Source: a bacterium BMS3Abin06
Lineage (GTDB): Bacteria; Nitrospirota; Thermodesulfovibrionia; UBA6902
Direction: 5' to 3'
NCBI GenBank assembly: GCA_002897895.1
Contig: BDSY01000061.1
Location: 1 to 52,811, forward strand
Length of the DNA stretch: 52,811 bases
Within the stretch, counting starts at the first letter, position 1. The number at the start of each line of letters is the position of its first letter. The notes below the pieces were generated by a model that made no database searches, was not told where the DNA came from, and saw nothing but the letters and a program-made list of their open reading frames with translations. Positions 15,247 through 23,944 of the stretch are shown here, piece by piece. The translations under genes and the position numbers were made by a program.

Positions 15247-16281
15247 TTACGTTCCAAACATAAAGTTTTCTATTTCACTCACAAAGATGCCTGTTTTCAA
15301 ATCATCTTTTCCCAGAACCAGGATATTTCTTTCTCCTCCTGTGTCATAGAGAAGTTCTTGTTGTAATATTCTTTTCTGATTTGCATTTGAGCCTGTTACT
15401 AAAACAGCCCTTGCTTCATCACCACCTATCTGTTTGGTTCTGTGTATAATTTCAAACCCTTTCATTTTACATGTTTTTTTGTCGGCGCTTATCGTACAGG
15501 AAATGCCAGTTAGATGGTACCCATGGAGCAGAATAACATCTAATTCGAAATCTGTTCTCCAACCAGGCTTTTTTATCTTCCAATTTTGGAATATTTCTAT
15601 ATTTTTAATCTTATTTTTAATCTTACTATCAAGCACACCTGCAATATAAACTTCAAGAAAATGACCGTCTCCAATATTGTCATTAGTGTTGGAATTTATA
15701 AATTCCTGAAATTTCTTTGATGCCCCCATAAAATCGGTTTCGCCGTCTTTATTACATCTCTCAAACCCATGCAATGTAATAAGATTTTCAAAAGAAATAG
15801 TTACATTAATTCTCAAATCATCCGCTATAACTCCCTGGTCATCCTTAACAAGCCGATAATTTCTGGCATCAAGATAAGAAAATGACCTCTCTCCCCTGTT
15901 TTTTATTTCTTTTAACATCCAGTAAACATGCGTACTCATGGATTTGGTTCCACCCGTGTAATTAAAATGAAAACCGGAGAAATTATTCATTTTGTTAATC
16001 ATCTTTTCTTTGATTTCATTTTTAATTGCTCTGGCATCACTAACATCGGTTAGGGAAATTTTCTCAAGTGGAAATTGCAGATTGCCATGATTCCCCCATC
16101 TTTCTTTTAATAATCTTTCGAGATTTTCTGCTTGTGTACTTGTACCAGACTGTAGAGTGTTTTTTTCCGAATGAATAAGCCAGATTTTTTGTAGCTGTCG
16201 ATTATTCTGAAGAAAATATTCCGCTACCACAAAATTTGGCAGAGGATTAGTGCCTATGAGTAAGATCAAATGATTAAACAT
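15247..16281 (-). CDS. Card1/Can2-like CARF nuclease (DUF1887 type)
   Basis: A 344-residue protein that leads the main operon. Residues about 1-150 are a CARF domain (LILLIGTNPLPNFVVAEYF at 5-23; FNYTGGTKSMSTHVYWM near 107), which would bind cyclic oligoadenylate. Residues about 200-344 are a PD-(D/E)XK-type fold: TDFELDVILLHGYHLTGIS near 242, then a helix GFEIIHRTKQIGGDEAR near 275. In Card1 and Can2 this half degrades nucleic acids on activation. Here the usual E-x-K after the aspartate reads SCT, with lysines a little downstream, so the catalytic lysine may have moved, as in a sub-branch I recall of the family. The stop lies 16 bp before the chosen cas10 start. Confidence 0.8.
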   Translation of the reverse strand: MFNHLILLIGTNPLPNFVVAEYFLQNNRQLQKIWLIHSEKNTLQSGTSTQAENLERLLKERWGNHGNLQFPLEKISLTDVSDARAIKNEIKEKMINKMNNFSGFHFNYTGGTKSMSTHVYWMLKEIKNRGERSFSYLDARNYRLVKDDQGVIADDLRINVTISFENLITLHGFERCNKDGETDFMGASKKFQEFINSNTNDNIGDGHFLEVYIAGVLDSKIKNKIKNIEIFQNWKIKKPGWRTDFELDVILLHGYHLTGISCTISADKKTCKMKGFEIIHRTKQIGGDEARAVLVTGSNANQKRILQQELLYDTGGERNILVLGKDDLKTGIFVSEIENFMFGT

Positions 16282-16377
16282 CCTGTTTGTCCCCTCTCCA
16301 TAATCCTGCTATCCCATTTCTCAGGAAACAGACATTCCTGCCGCATCATTAAATAAATACATCCAGCCATTTAAAAT

Positions 16378-16480
16378 TATCCGAAATGAGTTGAGCGATT
16401 TTGTAAAACCTGATGATAGGGGAATCCCTGAAATAAATCCCTTTTGCCCAACCTACATGCCTGCTATTGTACTACTTCGC
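16378..16480. repeat. Dispersed repeat, copy B, upstream of the Card1-like gene
   Basis: This segment matches 886-1045 at both ends (AGTTGAGCGATTTTG; then CCCTGAAATAAA, CCCAAC, TACTACT) but lacks the inner part. It lies 5' of the main cas operon on the minus strand, so it may hold its promoter. I see only weak -35/-10 candidates here (TTTACA and GATAAT, 20 bp apart). Confidence 0.5.
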
Positions 16481-16636
16481 ATTTGATTTGACAATAAATA
16501 AATCAGGCTCAGTCGGTAGAGCAAAAATAGGTTCAAAGTTCAAAGTTCAGGACTTCCGGGTTCCGGGATGAAGGGGTATCCATGAGCGGGCAGAAGAGCC
16601 TGCCACGGGTCTGCGGCAAATCAACCGCCTGGCCGG

Positions 16637-16906
16637 CTAATCAAACAGGTCTGAATGAGTTCCTGTTCGCACAAGACAAAGCTCGCTTCCTTCTATGCGG
16701 TAAATAAGCAGCCGGTCAGGCTCGATGTGGCATTCCCTGCAATCCTTCAATGTCCCTTTGAGTTGATGATCCCTGTTTTCAGGCGGGAGTTTTTCGGCAT
16801 TGACCAGAAGGTTAATGATTTTTTTCAGCTTGTGAATATCTTTATTGCGTTTAAGCGCCTTCTTTACATCTCTCTTGAATTGCGTGTCGCGTCTGATTGA
16901 TCTCAT
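16637..16906 (-). CDS. YafQ-family mRNA interferase toxin
   Basis: This 89-residue RelE-superfamily protein shows the YafQ pattern: TQFKRDVKKALKRNKDI, then LPPENRDHQLKGTLKDCRE (residues about 40-58), CHIEPDRLLIYRIEGSEL and the ending LVRTGTHSDLF. The DHxLxGxxxxxREcHIxPDxLLIY segment is diagnostic, and the terminal histidine is the family catalytic position. YafQ toxins cut translated mRNA at ribosomes. The start shares one base with the antitoxin stop. The pair stands between cas6 and the rest of the cas operon. Confidence 0.88.
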   Translation of the reverse strand: MRSIRRDTQFKRDVKKALKRNKDIHKLKKIINLLVNAEKLPPENRDHQLKGTLKDCRECHIEPDRLLIYRIEGSELCLVRTGTHSDLFD

Positions 16907-17169
16907 CAGATTCCAAGATCATTGTAAAGCTCTTCAGTCGTGGAAAATCTTTTACCTTTGCCCTGTCTCGAGTTCTCAATGGCTTTCATTGTCTTTTTAT
17001 TTGGAACCCGAAGTTCAAAGGGCAATCCGTGCTGGGCAATGACCTGCCTGTAAAACAACTCGAATGAGCCGGAGACGGACAATCCCAATTCATTAAGGAT
17101 ATCTTCCGCCTGCTTCTTGACTTCAGGATCTATCAATGCCCTGGCCGTTGCTGTCTTTGTTGTACCCAT
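16906..17169 (-). CDS. RelB/DinJ-family antitoxin
   Basis: An 87-residue protein starting KTATARALIDPEVKKQAEDI and continuing LNELGLSVSGSFELFYRQVI, the ribbon-helix-helix and linker of RelB/DinJ antitoxins. The C-terminal RFSTTEELYNDLGI region would wrap the toxin. It lies directly before the YafQ-like toxin, as in dinJ-yafQ, and normally represses its own promoter. Length and order are typical. Confidence 0.88.
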   Translation of the reverse strand: MGTTKTATARALIDPEVKKQAEDILNELGLSVSGSFELFYRQVIAQHGLPFELRVPNKKTMKAIENSRQGKGKRFSTTEELYNDLGI

Positions 17170-17306
17170 TATTCAGACTCCTTCTTTAGTGGAACTGCCG
17201 GCATTGCCGCCTTTATAGCATATTTTATGCTATCAGCCAAGCGGTTGTCAATAAATGCCGATGGTTCGGGGGGTCACGGTTCAAAATTCTGCATTTCTCT
17301 TCAAAA

Positions 17307-17342
17307 GTCTCAATCCCCTTCAAACTGTTCGGGTCATAGAAC
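17307..17342 (+). CRISPR. Solitary CRISPR repeat beside cas6
   Basis: One 36-bp copy identical to the two repeats of the mini-array at 1897-2006 and in the same orientation. It lies 16 bp beyond the cas6 stop codon. No second repeat follows within the next 80 bp, which is cas6 sequence in antisense. Together with the distant mini-array this suggests the array ends were separated by rearrangement, or that repeat units moved. Confidence 0.85.
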
Positions 17343-17358
17343 GGAACTGTTAATCTTC

Positions 17359-18336
17359 TTACAGGCATACAATCTCGTATTTTCCCAGCCCCATGCTTGT
17401 TGCCTTGCCGATGTTGGTGTATTCTCCAATCTTCAGAAACGGGAGAAACTGCGCAAGATCACCCTTTATACGGAATTCACCGACCACCCCGCCCATTTTC
17501 ATTCTTGTCTTTTGCCGGTTGCTGTACCTGACCCAGTCATGCCATCTGATATTCTTATCCATTATCTCAACACCCTTGCTCATTTCAAGCAGCTCCCTGT
17601 GGTCACGGTCAAACCTGTTGCCGCAATGAAAATACGTCAGCAGATAGAGCCTGTTGAGCAGGTTTCTGAATAAGTCGAAAAAACCAAAGTTATCCCTGAA
17701 ATGCCCGTCTTTTTTGAACCTGAACGGTGTAAGCAGGCGTACTGTTATCTGCTCCGGCCCCATTTTTATAATATCCGAGTAAACCCGGAAAAAGTTCTCC
17801 GAAGAATATATCTGGATATTGCCTTTTAAACATTTGTCCGCGGAACTGTATATCTCAACCCCGGTATCAAATCTTTCGTTATTTACTGTCTCAATCTCAA
17901 ACCTGCCTTTTTCCCTGCCTATCCCGTTTTCACCCAACTGTTGAAATACAAACAGGAAGTAAGGAAAGTAATCAATGGCCTTTCCAAAAAGAACCAGCCC
18001 GAATGTGAAAGTCTCACTATGCTCAAAGGTCTCTTTTGCCGTATGTGGTGGATTCAGCACATAGGGGTGAGGCACTTCGGAGAAACTGTGCGTAATCATG
18101 GAGTCCTCCGGGGGCTTTGTCTCAAAAATATAGGTATAGATGCATCTCGATGCCAAAACACACCTGTTGCAGTCATCCGCACTGTTAATGCAGATGATCC
18201 TCCTGAGGTTGCAGCCAAAACCGCCCCTGAAGGTGGAGCCTTTGTAGGGAGGCAATTTAAGCACGGTTTCAGCCCTTGCCCTGAAGATAAACCTGGCAAA
18301 GGTCAGGTGTCTGAGTTCGTTTGATGGGGCATGCAT
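17359..18336 (-). CDS. cas6: Cas6 pre-crRNA endoribonuclease (PF10040 type)
   Basis: A 325-residue RAMP protein. The N-terminus reads FARFIFRARAETVLKLPPYK, followed by GSTFRGGFGCNLRRIIC and a CxxC pair near residues 55 (CNRCVLASRC), the typical opening of this Cas6 branch. The C-terminus has GEFRIKGDLAQFLPFLKIGE and then GKATSMGLGKYEIV (about 310-323), the Gly-rich loop of the second ferredoxin-like fold. Cas6 cuts the CRISPR transcript within repeats to give crRNAs with 8-nt 5' handles. It lies upstream of the TA pair and the main operon, with a repeat just after its stop. Sequence on both sides suggests its own transcript. Confidence 0.88.
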   Translation of the reverse strand: MHAPSNELRHLTFARFIFRARAETVLKLPPYKGSTFRGGFGCNLRRIICINSADDCNRCVLASRCIYTYIFETKPPEDSMITHSFSEVPHPYVLNPPHTAKETFEHSETFTFGLVLFGKAIDYFPYFLFVFQQLGENGIGREKGRFEIETVNNERFDTGVEIYSSADKCLKGNIQIYSSENFFRVYSDIIKMGPEQITVRLLTPFRFKKDGHFRDNFGFFDLFRNLLNRLYLLTYFHCGNRFDRDHRELLEMSKGVEIMDKNIRWHDWVRYSNRQKTRMKMGGVVGEFRIKGDLAQFLPFLKIGEYTNIGKATSMGLGKYEIVCL

Positions 18337-18480
18337 TGTTTTAAATGAAAATACTGTTGGGAAAGCTAAATCTTAAGCTCCGGACCATTTTTTATTATCT
18401 CTTTAACGAATTAATTGTCTTCAGTAAAATCTTCAGACCTGAATGGATGTACTTCAATCCGTGAATCAACTTTTATCAGA

Positions 18481-18542
18481 ATATATGTAGCCTATGTCTA
18501 TTCCAATACAAATCTTCAAATTTCATTCTGCCCCCTGCCCCC
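18481..18542 (-). repeat. Copy of a dispersed element core
   Basis: About 50 bp (ATATATGTAGCCTATGTC onward to TTCATTCTGCC) is nearly identical, inverted, to 31160-31210 inside the element at 31119-31272. The flanking CTGCCCCCTGCCCCC also belongs to that family. It marks the border between the CRISPR island and mreD. Confidence 0.75.
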
Positions 18543-18546
18543 TTTT

Positions 18547-19017
18547 TTACTCGAATATATCATCCCTCATGGGTCTTACAACAGCATATAATATCAGGGC
18601 AGCCATAATTGTATAAAAAACCTGCATCACCGGGATTCCCCATGACCTGTTTATAAAGGACACATTTGAAAAAATCTCAAGACATATATAGACCAGTAAA
18701 ATATCAATAACCGAAAAAAAGGCTATTACTATCGTATTGGCAAAAATATTCCACTGAAATACCCTCGACCTGATCGCACTGACAAGAAAACCGGTTATTG
18801 ATTTGCTGATAATATTCGGGCCAAGCACAAATCCGCTTGCCGTATCAAGCAATAAACCCGTTAATCCACCATAAACCACTCCCTTCATCTGCCCATACCT
18901 GAGTGAATAAGAGCAGACAAGAACAAGCACAATATCCGGTTTTATTCCCTTAAAAAAAACGGCCTGGAAAGTCAGCGCCAGATAAGCAAAAAAAAGATAT
19001 ATCAAAAAGGGTTTCAT
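18547..19017 (-). CDS. mreD: MreD rod-shape protein
   Basis: A 156-residue membrane protein with about five hydrophobic segments (for example LIYLFFAYLALTFQAVFF at 4-21). GLTGLLLDTASGFVLGPNII near 52 is the MreD signature (GLxxDxxxGxxxG). MreD is an inner-membrane member of the elongasome that guides lateral wall growth. It is the last gene of the mreB-mreC-mreD order on the minus strand and overlaps mreC by 4 bp. Length is normal. Confidence 0.88.
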   Translation of the reverse strand: MKPFLIYLFFAYLALTFQAVFFKGIKPDIVLVLVCSYSLRYGQMKGVVYGGLTGLLLDTASGFVLGPNIISKSITGFLVSAIRSRVFQWNIFANTIVIAFFSVIDILLVYICLEIFSNVSFINRSWGIPVMQVFYTIMAALILYAVVRPMRDDIFE

Positions 19018-19805
19018 CTTTTGAGTATTGCAACCTCTTCAATTTTATTGAGGTCCTGGGATGGTTCCACCTCGACCAGCTGAAACATCCCCCCATCTTC
19101 TTTTTTCACATCAGATACATAACCGATCAAAAGCCCCTCAGGGTACATTCCGTCAAGCCCGGAAGTTATAACCCTCTCCCCTGCCTTTACATCAGCCTTT
19201 TTCGATACATATTTCAGATAACATCCGTCATCTCCCCTCCCATCGAGGATACCTTCTGTTCTCGATGATTGCAGCCTGACGGCAACAGAAGAATTGACAT
19301 CGGTAATGAGGATAATATTGGAACCATTGTTAAAGACCCTGTGAATCTTTCCAACCGGGCCAAGCGGTGTAACTGCAACCATATCCCTGGCAATACCGTC
19401 TTTTGACCCCTTGTTTATCCATAATATCTGGAACCAGTTAGTGGGGTCCCTGGCAAAGACTTCGGCTGTGGCAACGTAGTCGGGCCTTTCGGAACTCAGC
19501 TTCAGAATTGCTCTCAACCTCCTGTTTTCGTATTTCGCTTCCATATATCCGTTTATCTCTTTCTCCAGACTCTTTATTTTTTCACGCAGCATCCTGTTTT
19601 CTTCTTCTTTTCCGACAATAAGGATATAGCTGTTAAAAAGGTTTTTTACACTTTTAATGAGAGTGGAAGTTCCCTGTTCGAGGATTCTTAGAGGATAGAG
19701 AGGGAAATCAATGAAGCGGCCTTTACCTTTTATGCTCTGGTACGTAAGGAGGCCGAATATGAGAAGAATAAAAAGAGCGAAGAAAAATAATTTTTTTTTT
19801 ACCAT
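19014..19805 (-). CDS. mreC: MreC rod-shape protein
   Basis: A 263-residue protein with one N-terminal membrane helix (residues about 5-22), a coiled coil (about 62-100, EEENRMLREKIKSLEKEI) and a C-terminal double beta-barrel with GPVGKIHRVF and VITSGLDGMYPEGLLIGYV, all typical of MreC. MreC spans the periplasm and links MreB to penicillin-binding proteins. It lies 13 bp after mreB and overlaps mreD by 4 bp. Confidence 0.92.
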   Translation of the reverse strand: MVKKKLFFFALFILLIFGLLTYQSIKGKGRFIDFPLYPLRILEQGTSTLIKSVKNLFNSYILIVGKEEENRMLREKIKSLEKEINGYMEAKYENRRLRAILKLSSERPDYVATAEVFARDPTNWFQILWINKGSKDGIARDMVAVTPLGPVGKIHRVFNNGSNIILITDVNSSVAVRLQSSRTEGILDGRGDDGCYLKYVSKKADVKAGERVITSGLDGMYPEGLLIGYVSDVKKEDGGMFQLVEVEPSQDLNKIEEVAILKR

Positions 19806-19818
19806 CCGCTGTTATCGG

Positions 19819-20835
<1,017 letters not shown>

Positions 20836-21336
20836 TTACTCCCCCCTGTTTTCCTCGACAACCTGAGTTTTTGCAATCTCATCGCCAAGTCTCATACCGT
20901 CTTCATTTCCTAACATAACAAGGCTTTCAAAAAGCATTATTCCCGCAATAACGGCAAACGAAATGATCCATCCTATCAAGGGAATCGCCTTTAAAATTCC
21001 AAACAGGATATATCCGGCTGCAAGAGGCAGGTTCCTTAAAATTGATTCCTTAAAGCCACAGGCTGCAATCCTGTCAGCGCTATCACGAATGACGACTTTA
21101 AGTCCTATAAGCCTCTTTCCTATGCTCCTTCCCTCAGATAACCCGTCGGCCATTAAAAGATAGGATATTCCCGCAAGATAACCAATTTTTGGTATTATCT
21201 CGTACAGGGCGATAACAATAATTAAATCAATAGCCCTGGCTATTATTCTGTTTAAAAAATCCGCCTTCTCCAAATCCTGTCGTCCCTCAACAGATTGCTT
21301 ATAAATAGATTCAGACTTGTTCATATCAAGTTCCAT
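20836..21336 (-). CDS. RDD-family membrane protein
   Basis: A 166-residue protein with the RDD pattern: FLNRIIARAIDLIIVIALYE (first Arg and Asp), then GRSIGKRLIGLKVV near 93, and a Pro-Leu-Ile-Gly-Trp membrane segment near 127. Three to four membrane helices are visible. The function of RDD proteins is poorly known; some act in ion transport. Its stop abuts the mreB start, so the two are probably cotranscribed. An alternative start is the Met at residue 5. Confidence 0.8.
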   Translation of the reverse strand: MELDMNKSESIYKQSVEGRQDLEKADFLNRIIARAIDLIIVIALYEIIPKIGYLAGISYLLMADGLSEGRSIGKRLIGLKVVIRDSADRIAACGFKESILRNLPLAAGYILFGILKAIPLIGWIISFAVIAGIMLFESLVMLGNEDGMRLGDEIAKTQVVEENRGE

Positions 21337-21386
21337 CCAATACTAACAAATAGCCTGCTATATTTCAATAAGCAGGATGCACTTCC

Positions 21387-21521
21387 AGCAATTCACGGTG
21401 AACTTGTAAGGCCTTGAGATTGCTTCGCTTCACTCGCAATGACAAGAAAGGTTTTCGTAATGTCATTGCGAGGAGCGTTAGCTACGAAGCAATCTTGTAT
21501 CGATTTTCACCGTGAATTGCT
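21387..21521. mobile_element. 135-bp palindromic MITE with 11-bp direct flanks
   Basis: Perfect 16-bp terminal inverted repeats (AGCAATTCACGGTGAA and TTCACCGTGAATTGCT) enclose a second inverted pair (GATTGCTTCG...CGAAGCAATC and related GCAATGAC/GTCATTGC). The element is flanked on both sides by GATGCACTTCC (21376-21386 and 21522-21532), which looks like a target duplication. It lies between the RDD gene promoter and the TPR gene stop. No coding capacity. Confidence 0.88.
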
Positions 21522-21537
21522 GATGCACTTCCTGACT

Positions 21538-22566
21538 TTACGGCAAATTAAGCGGTAATCCTTTAGCATGGACAGATGCCTTCAGCAGCCCCTGAGCATA
21601 TTTTTTTTCCAGGTTGAAGCCATAATTACCGGCAAGGCCCGCGGCTTTCAAAAATTTCGTTTTCGCCGTCTTTCTTTTTCCGCTTAAACAATCCACTTCC
21701 CCAACTCCCAATACGCAATATATCTTGCCTCTCGGGTCCTTTGTCTGTCTGAAAAACTCTGCGGATTCTTTAAAACTCTCAAGGGCCTTAAGTAATTTCC
21801 CCTGCATTTTAAAAGTAGTTCCAATACTCCAGAGTGTATATGCGTAACTAACCCTGTCGCCTATCTTTTTATAGAGGACTTCTGCCTTATTAAAGTATAA
21901 AAGCGCATTTTTGTAATCGCCATGCATCCTTCTCGCATTCCCCAGACCGCAAAATGAATAGGCAAGTCCAAACCGGTCATCGAGTTTACGAAACATCCTG
22001 TTGGCCATCCTGTAATATTTTTCAGAGTCCCTGAATCTGCGGGCAACCCTTGAACTTCCACCAAGACCGCAGTATGAGTACGCAATACCCGACCTGTTTT
22101 TTAATGCCCTGAACCTTTCAAGCGCTGATTGAAATAACTTTACGGCTTTCTTAATGTCTCCCTTTATTCTGTATGTGCCTGCCCTTGCCCAGACAGAAAA
22201 AGCCTCACCCTGCCTGTCATTGAGTTTCCGGTACAGTCTGCCGGCCCTGTTGATCATGAGCAGGGCATCTCTCCAGTCGCCGAGCGCCCTTGAGCTAAGG
22301 CCAAGTCCGACTAAGGCATCAGCCTTTGAAGACATGTCGTCAAGGGCCTCCGCAAGATTCAGGGCTTCTGTATAATCAGACATGGCTTTTGTGAAATCGC
22401 CTTTTGCCCTGAAGGTATCTCCCAGGGCAATAAAACAATTAAGAATGCCTGGAATATCCGATTCTTTCCTGAACGATTTGAGAGCTTTTTTATATGACTC
22501 GATTGCCCTGTTGTATTCCGTAGAATTCCTGAACTGCTCAGCCTGTTCGAAAAAACCTTTAGCCAA
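21538..22566 (-). CDS. Tetratricopeptide-repeat protein
   Basis: A 342-residue protein made of about eight TPR units of roughly 38-40 residues, with recurring words such as GLGLSSRALGDWRDALLMI, YSYCGLGGSSRVARRF, YSFCGLGNARRMHGDY and YTLWSIGTTFKMQGKL. No signal peptide is seen, so it should be cytoplasmic and bind proteins. The start lies 6 bp after the rpe stop, hence the same operon. The partner is unknown. Regular unit length recalls TPR_12-type proteins rather than enzymes. Confidence 0.8.
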   Translation of the reverse strand: MAKGFFEQAEQFRNSTEYNRAIESYKKALKSFRKESDIPGILNCFIALGDTFRAKGDFTKAMSDYTEALNLAEALDDMSSKADALVGLGLSSRALGDWRDALLMINRAGRLYRKLNDRQGEAFSVWARAGTYRIKGDIKKAVKLFQSALERFRALKNRSGIAYSYCGLGGSSRVARRFRDSEKYYRMANRMFRKLDDRFGLAYSFCGLGNARRMHGDYKNALLYFNKAEVLYKKIGDRVSYAYTLWSIGTTFKMQGKLLKALESFKESAEFFRQTKDPRGKIYCVLGVGEVDCLSGKRKTAKTKFLKAAGLAGNYGFNLEKKYAQGLLKASVHAKGLPLNLP

Positions 22567-22572
22567 TATTTT

Positions 22573-23226
22573 TCACCCGCATCTTTCCCTGACAGCCTTG
22601 ATGGTTTCAGCATAGTTTTCTGAATTATAAAATGCGCTCCCCATTACCACAATATCCGCTCCTGCACGGTCAACTTCCGCTACATTATCCACGGTCACCC
22701 CGCCGTCAACTTCTATATCCACCCGATAGTTGTTCAGACTAATCATATTTTTTAATTGCTCAATTTTGGGAAGCACTTCCGCAATAAATTTCTGCCCGCC
22801 AAATCCAGGGTTCACAGACATTATCAGCACCATATCGACAAATGGAAGTATAAATTCAATATCACCAAGCGGAGTTGCAGGGTTAACTGAAACAGCCGCC
22901 TTTACCCCGCACTCTTTTATGTTTTGTACGGTTCTGTGCAAATGCAGACATACCTCTGAATGCACTGTAATTATATCGGCACCGCTGTCCGCAAAATCCT
23001 TAATATATTTATCGGGCTCTTCAATCATAAGATGCACATCTAATGGAATGGATGCAATCTTTTTTACAGACTTCACGACAAGCGGTCCGATTGTTATGTT
23101 CGGGACAAAATGACCATCCATCACATCTATATGAACCAGATCAGCCCCTGCCTTTTCCGCGGCTGCAATCTCTTCACCAAGCCTGGAAAAATCCGCTGAC
23201 AAAATAGACGGCGCTATCTTTACCAT
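22573..23226 (-). CDS. rpe: Ribulose-phosphate 3-epimerase
   Basis: A 217-residue TIM-barrel protein interconverting ribulose 5-phosphate and xylulose 5-phosphate. It has APSILSADFSRLGEEI at the start, the metal and catalytic motif HIDVMDGHFVPNITIGP (about 33-49), VHLMIEEP, VNPGFGGQKFI near 138 and EVDGGVTVDN near 172, all Rpe signatures. Length is standard. It sits 13 bp after the PASTA gene in a fmt-PASTA-rpe-TPR operon. Confidence 0.96.
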   Translation of the reverse strand: MVKIAPSILSADFSRLGEEIAAAEKAGADLVHIDVMDGHFVPNITIGPLVVKSVKKIASIPLDVHLMIEEPDKYIKDFADSGADIITVHSEVCLHLHRTVQNIKECGVKAAVSVNPATPLGDIEFILPFVDMVLIMSVNPGFGGQKFIAEVLPKIEQLKNMISLNNYRVDIEVDGGVTVDNVAEVDRAGADIVVMGSAFYNSENYAETIKAVRERCG

Positions 23227-23239
23227 AAAACCTCCTTTT

Positions 23240-23944
23240 TTAAAACCACATTCCCCAGCCGCGGCCGAGTTTGATCTCCACAGAATCCCCTTTATTTATA
23301 AGCGCTCCCGCCTCCGGCTTCTGAAATATGACCCTGCTGCCCCTCTCCTTTTCTATTAGTTTAACGCCGAGTTCCTCTGCCAGTATCCTGGCATCATCTA
23401 TTGTCATATCAACAAAAGAGGGGCATCTATAAGATATTTTGTAAGGCCCGAGACTTACAAGGAAATTTATTTCATTACTGCTTATATTGCCCGGCAAAGG
23501 TCTCTGGGCAATGATCACTCCTTTTGATACGGAATCGGAATGTACCCGCGTAACCTTTTTTATTTGCATATCAAGATTAATCAGTGTCAGCTTTGCGTCC
23601 TCAAGTATCTGTCCTTCAAAAGAGGGCATTGAATATATCTCGTGTCCCTTGCTCACTAATACCTCTACATCTGTACCGACCTGAATTCTCTCCCCTGGTT
23701 CTGTTTTCTGCTCTATTATATAACCTTCGGGGATTTCATCGTGATAATATTTACCTTTGATGCTGAGAAACAATTTCCTTTTGTTCAAAAGCTCTGCTGC
23801 CTCTGTGACACTTTTCCCGACAAGCAAGGGAACCTCCCCGCCTTTGTCGAAATTAACAACCTGAAAAACAAGATATGCTGCCACAGCTCCGACAACAACG
23901 AAAGCGATGAAGTAAAAGAACAATTTAACAATATTTTTAATCAT
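23240..23944 (-). CDS. PASTA-domain membrane protein
   Basis: A 234-residue protein with one membrane helix at residues about 9-28, then three extracytoplasmic PASTA domains starting near 36 (VPLLVGKSVTEAAELL), 102 (SMPSFEGQILEDAKLT) and 174 (CPSFVDMTIDDARILAE). There is no kinase domain. PASTA domains bind peptidoglycan fragments in other proteins. Single-helix PASTA proteins next to fmt and rpe occur in several related genomes. The start overlaps the fmt stop by 4 bp. Confidence 0.85.
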   Translation of the reverse strand: MIKNIVKLFFYFIAFVVVGAVAAYLVFQVVNFDKGGEVPLLVGKSVTEAAELLNKRKLFLSIKGKYYHDEIPEGYIIEQKTEPGERIQVGTDVEVLVSKGHEIYSMPSFEGQILEDAKLTLINLDMQIKKVTRVHSDSVSKGVIIAQRPLPGNISSNEINFLVSLGPYKISYRCPSFVDMTIDDARILAEELGVKLIEKERGSRVIFQKPEAGALINKGDSVEIKLGRGWGMWF

